Position numbers and translations under genes: made by a program. A stretch of 17,558 nt of DNA from an uncultured Planctomycetaceae bacterium. Its GTDB lineage: Bacteria > Planctomycetota > Planctomycetia > Pirellulales > UBA1268. The stretch spans positions 1-17,558 of the forward strand of contig CAISKG010000142.1 of assembly GCA_903885855.1 (NCBI GenBank), written 5' to 3'. Below, piece by piece: positions 15,296 through 17,558 of the stretch (positions are counted from its first letter, which is position 1; every line of letters begins with the position of its first letter). The notes under the pieces were generated by a model. The model ran no database searches and was not told where the DNA came from. It saw only the letters and a program-made list of their open reading frames with translations.

Positions 15296-15393
15296 GATTT
15301 GGGCGGTACTCCGTCCCGATGCCCGGGCCGAATCGTTCGGGGCGGGAATCGGGCGGAGGCCGCATCGCCGCACACTCCCAGGAGTTCGTTTTC

Positions 15394-15960
15394 ATGCGCA
15401 AGGCGTTTTTGATGGCGGTGGCGTTGGTGCTCGGCGTGGCCGTCGCGGCCCCGGCCGAGGTGACGAGCGGCCCCCAGGTGGGGGATCAGGTCGGCGCGTT
15501 CACCGTCACCAAGGTGGCCGGCAACCCCGACGACGGCGTCGAGGCGGGCAAGAGCCTCTGCTACCGCTGCAAGATGGGTGCCCGTCCGGTGGTGATGGTG
15601 TTCGCCCGCACGGCCGACGCCAAGCTCGCCAAGCTCCTCAAGAAGATCGAGGAGGAGGTCGAGGAGCACCAGTCGGACAAGCTGACGAGCTTCGTGAACA
15701 TGATCGGCGGCGACGCCGACAGCCTGAAGAAGCAGGCGGCCGAGTTCGTGAAGAGCAACGACATCAAGCGGATCGCCTTCGTCGTCCCCGAGGACGCGAA
15801 GAACGGCCCGGAGGATTTCAAGATCGCCCCTGACGCCGACCTGACGGTGGTCTGCTACAAGGGCGGCAAGGTGCAGGCGAACCACGCCTTCTCCAAGGGC
15901 CAGCTCGACGACGCCAAGATCGAGGCGATCGTGAAGGCGTCCTGCTCGCTCGTGGAGTGA
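15394..15960 (+). CDS. Exported thioredoxin-like-fold protein with CYRC motif
   Basis: A 188-residue exported protein of a family I associate with planctomycetes. Residues 1-21 are a signal peptide (cleavage near APA, before EVTSG). The mature part begins PQVGDQVGAFTVTKVAG, like the lead-in of TlpA/AhpC-type domains. It then has C56-Y-R-C59 followed by KMGARPVVMVFAR, a C-x2-C just before a beta strand, where a thioredoxin fold would place redox or metal-binding cysteines. A Lys/Glu helix follows (76-97). A DLTVVCYKGGKVQANHAF strand-turn-strand near the C-terminus also fits the fold. AGGAG lies at 15380-15384. It has its own promoter and terminator. A third cysteine pair partner could be C156 or C184. 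Reductase activity is inferred, not shown; the C-x2-C precedes the strand rather than following it as in true thioredoxin. Confidence 0.85.
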   Translation: MRKAFLMAVALVLGVAVAAPAEVTSGPQVGDQVGAFTVTKVAGNPDDGVEAGKSLCYRCKMGARPVVMVFARTADAKLAKLLKKIEEEVEEHQSDKLTSFVNMIGGDADSLKKQAAEFVKSNDIKRIAFVVPEDAKNGPEDFKIAPDADLTVVCYKGGKVQANHAFSKGQLDDAKIEAIVKASCSLVE

Positions 15961-15990
15961 GTCGGGCCCCGGAGCCATCGGTGATTTCGA

Positions 15991-16027
15991 GCGGCCCGGG
16001 GACGCGAGTCCCCGGGCCGCTTCTTTT
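15991..16027 (+). terminator. Rho-independent terminator
   Basis: A 13-bp perfect stem (15991-16003 with 16008-16020), a GCGA tetraloop of the stable GNRA class and the tract TTCTTTT (16021-16027). It ends the thioredoxin-like transcript 30 bases after its stop codon. Confidence 0.95.
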
Positions 16028-16059
16028 GTACCCCGCCCCGCCCCCTGCGAGCCGCCCCC

Positions 16060-17226
16060 ATGCGCCGCCTCCCGCGCCGCGGCATCCTGGCGCTGGCCGC
16101 CGCAGCCGCCTGCCCCCGGCCGGCCCGCGCGGCCGCCGCCGAGGAGCCGACGTCGTTTTTCGTCATCGGCGACACCCACTTCTTCGCCGACGCCGCGGCT
16201 CCCGACCGCCTGCTGCCGGCCTCGGCCGCGATGACGACGGGCCTCGTCGACACCCTCAACCGGCTCGTGGGCAGCGAGATTCCACCGCCTGCCGGCGGCG
16301 GCACGGTGCGCCGCCCCTGCGGCGTGATCCATGCCGGCGACATCATCGACACCGGCGACAAGCAGGGGGAGGCCGCGGTGCGGATGCAGCGTGCCGAGAT
16401 CGCCGCCTTCGAACGCGCGATGGGCCTCGACGGGGGCGACGGCGCACTCGACTTCCCCGTCTACGAGGTCCATGGCAACCACGACGGCCCGCAGGCCGTG
16501 GGCGTGGCGATCGACCGGATCGTGGCGCGCAATCCCCGGCGCCCCGGCGTGGCGCGGGTGTCGGCCGACGGCCTCCACTACTCCTGGGACGCCGGCGACG
16601 CGCACGTCGTCCACCTGGGCATCGTGGTGGGGGAGGTGCCGGGGATCGCCAGGCGCCGCCGCTACGCGCCACGCGGAAGCCTGGCGTTCCTCGTCGAGGA
16701 TCTGCGCGAGGAGGTGGGGGAGAGCGGCAGGCCGGTGGTGCTCGTGCACCACGTCGACGTCGCCCGGTACACCGCGCCGGTGCCCGCCGACGCCCCCTTC
16801 GCCGACAAGGAGTGGGATCCAGCCGACGTGGCGGGCTTCCACGCGGCGCTCGAGGGATACGACGTGGCGGCGATCTTCCACGGCCACACGCACGCGCGGG
16901 GGGTGTGGCGCTGGGACGGCAGCGCGGTGCGGCCGGGGCCCGTCGGCGGCGTGGGCGACGACGCGGCGCCGTCCGACGACGGGGCTTCGTCCGGCGACAT
17001 GGCGGCTGACGATCCCACCGGTGACGGGCCGCCCCCCCGCGCGTACGACGTCTTCAACTGCGACAACGCCTCCCACTTCGGCGGGCCCGCGCAGGCTTTC
17101 TTCTACGTGGAGCTCGGCCCGGAGGGGCTCGTGGTGCGCGAGTACGCGACGCGCGACGGCTGGCAGAGCGGCGCCTGGACGCCGCTGGTGTGGCGGCGGT
17201 CCCGGCGTGCCGTCGCGGCGGGGTGA
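16060..17226 (+). CDS. Exported calcineurin-like metallophosphoesterase
   Basis: A 388-residue exported phosphoesterase with a two-metal active site. The N-terminus has twin arginines (RRLPRRGILALAAAAA), suggesting Tat export of a folded metalloenzyme, with cleavage near ARA (24). The full motif set is present: D38-T-H40 in IGDTHFF, GDIIDTGD (93-100), GNHD (139-142), VLVHH (227-231) and GHTH (275-278). Residues 292-327 are a Gly/Asp/Ser/Pro-rich insert not expected in the core fold. The C-terminus resumes a beta strand (FFYVELGPEGLVVREYA). No ribosome site is visible before the ATG at 16060, and only 32 bases separate it from the upstream terminator, so no separate promoter is obvious. The substrate (nucleotide, phospholipid or phosphoprotein) cannot be predicted. 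Confidence 0.9.
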   Translation: MRRLPRRGILALAAAAACPRPARAAAAEEPTSFFVIGDTHFFADAAAPDRLLPASAAMTTGLVDTLNRLVGSEIPPPAGGGTVRRPCGVIHAGDIIDTGDKQGEAAVRMQRAEIAAFERAMGLDGGDGALDFPVYEVHGNHDGPQAVGVAIDRIVARNPRRPGVARVSADGLHYSWDAGDAHVVHLGIVVGEVPGIARRRRYAPRGSLAFLVEDLREEVGESGRPVVLVHHVDVARYTAPVPADAPFADKEWDPADVAGFHAALEGYDVAAIFHGHTHARGVWRWDGSAVRPGPVGGVGDDAAPSDDGASSGDMAADDPTGDGPPPRAYDVFNCDNASHFGGPAQAFFYVELGPEGLVVREYATRDGWQSGAWTPLVWRRSRRAVAAG

Positions 17227-17292
17227 GTGCGGCGGGGGCTCGGTCGCGCCCGGGGGGCGCGGCGGCCCCGTGCACGACGCGGGAAAAAGGGC

Positions 17293-17298
17293 TATAGT
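17293..17298 (+). promoter_or_regulatory. Probable -10 box of the tRNA gene
   Basis: TATAGT in the context GGCTATAGTC, 35 bases upstream of the tRNA. It sits in an otherwise GC-rich spacer next to a short A run (17284-17288). No good -35 box lies 17 bases upstream (GTGCAC). Confidence 0.5.
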
Positions 17299-17333
17299 CT
17301 CGGTGTCGGGCCGTGCCTCGTCGCGGCCCGCGG

Positions 17334-17407
17334 GGCGGCGTAGCTCAGTTGGTTAGAGCACCGGCTTCATAAGCCGGGTGTCGCCGGTTCAAGTCCGGCC
17401 GCCGCTA
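17334..17407 (+). tRNA. tRNA-Met (CAU), probably elongator
   Basis: A full cloverleaf: acceptor GGCGGCG pairs with CGCCGCT (first pair G-U). TA is followed by the D arm GCTC...GAGC, the anticodon arm CCGGC-TTCATAA-GCCGG with CAT at 17368-17370, the variable loop GTGTC, the T arm GCCGG-TTCAAGT-CCGGC and discriminator A. CCA is not encoded. The anticodon stem lacks the three G-C pairs of initiator tRNA, and the body resembles bacterial elongator tRNA-Met. A lysidine-modified tRNA-Ile2 is the main alternative, since it also carries CAU in the gene. Confidence 0.93.
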
Positions 17408-17419
17408 TTCCCTTTGGAT

Positions 17420-17511
17420 AACCGTTCGGTCTTCGACGGTTGACGTGGGTTCTTCGAATCGACCGGGGTCCGTGAGCCGCCGCCCCGCGACGGCTCCTTC
17501 GCTCCGGTCGA
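17420..17511 (+). other. Structured segment downstream of the tRNA
   Basis: It contains a 6-bp hairpin (AACCGT 17420-17425 with ACGGTT 17436-17441). Next is a larger nested stem: TCGACCGG (17459-17466) pairs with CCGGTCGA (17504-17511), and within it GAGCCG (17474-17479) pairs with CGGCTC (17491-17496). A terminator-like hairpin follows at once. It may be the tRNA trailer, a small RNA, or the leader of a gene beyond the window. No known RNA family is recognised. Confidence 0.35.
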
Positions 17512-17514
17512 CAT

Positions 17515-17541
17515 GCCCCTTCGACGAGAAGGGGCGTTCTT
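17515..17541 (+). terminator. Terminator-like hairpin after the tRNA region
   Basis: GCCCCTTC (17515-17522), loop GACGA and GAAGGGGC (17528-17535) form an 8-bp perfect stem followed by GTTCTT. The T tract is weak, so efficiency is uncertain. An ATG at 17513 could instead begin a gene running off the edge, but it has no ribosome site. Confidence 0.5.
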
Positions 17542-17558
17542 GCCGCCAGCCGGGCTCC

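Noticed and set aside
10180..17076. Minus-strand open frame of 2298 codons
   Set aside because: It crosses both strands' real genes, including the HEAT, thioredoxin-like and metallophosphoesterase genes. Its composition is Arg/Gly/His-rich shadow sequence with no motifs. It is open because stops are rare in GC-rich DNA.
17334..17407. Initiator tRNA or genomic-island attachment site at the tRNA
   Set aside because: The anticodon stem lacks the initiator G-C pairs, and no integrase or repeated tRNA 3' end is visible in the remaining 150 bases.

Overview
The window is a very GC-rich stretch (roughly 70 % by eye) of what looks like a planctomycete chromosome. No single gene proves this. The evidence is the combination of a PF06439/DUF1080 sugar-hydrolase-type secreted protein, a PEP-CTERM-like tail of the 'EIDP...LLERRR' kind, a small exported LTxxQ-like family and exported thioredoxin-like and HEAT-repeat proteins. 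Because the DNA is so GC-rich, very long antisense open frames run through almost every gene. I kept only frames with recognisable protein motifs.

Layout, left to right. (1) 1-918, minus: the N-terminal part of an iron-type alcohol dehydrogenase running off the left edge. It is divergent from (2) mutS (1063-3663, plus), which has mismatch-binding, ATPase and beta-clamp motifs. (3) 3765-4424, plus: a small exported LTxxQ-like protein ending at a textbook terminator. (4) 9429 to 4521, minus: a probable operon in transcription order BCCT-family transporter, exported PF06439 protein, FdhF/YdeP-type molybdopterin oxidoreductase. (5) 9575-11802, plus: a translationally coupled pair, an exported protein with a Trp/Gly repeat and a tail of 32 His in 77 residues, then an exported HEAT-repeat protein with aspartate runs. 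(6) 13586 to 11574, minus: a papain-like secreted protease with a PEP-CTERM-like signal. It converges on the HEAT gene and overlaps it by 229 bp. (7) 15233 to 13734, minus: an ALDH2-like aldehyde dehydrogenase. (8) 15394-15960, plus: an exported thioredoxin-like protein with its own promoter and strong terminator. (9) 16060-17226, plus: an exported metallophosphoesterase. (10) 17334-17407: a tRNA with a CAU anticodon, most likely elongator tRNA-Met, followed by a structured segment and a terminator-like hairpin.

Much of the window encodes cell-envelope or exported proteins (six with signal peptides, one polytopic transporter). The cytoplasmic enzymes are MutS, the two dehydrogenases and the molybdoenzyme. 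No mobile element, CRISPR array, phage gene or defence locus is visible. No gap between genes exceeds 300 bases; the longest gene-free stretch is the DNA between two operon genes (about 167 bp) or the region after the tRNA (151 bp).

The best candidates for undescribed biology are the coupled His-rich/Asp-rich exported pair, the antisense overlap that adds a 74-residue tail behind the protease's sorting signal, and the transporter-PF06439-molybdoenzyme operon. Functions for these are inferences from motifs and context.
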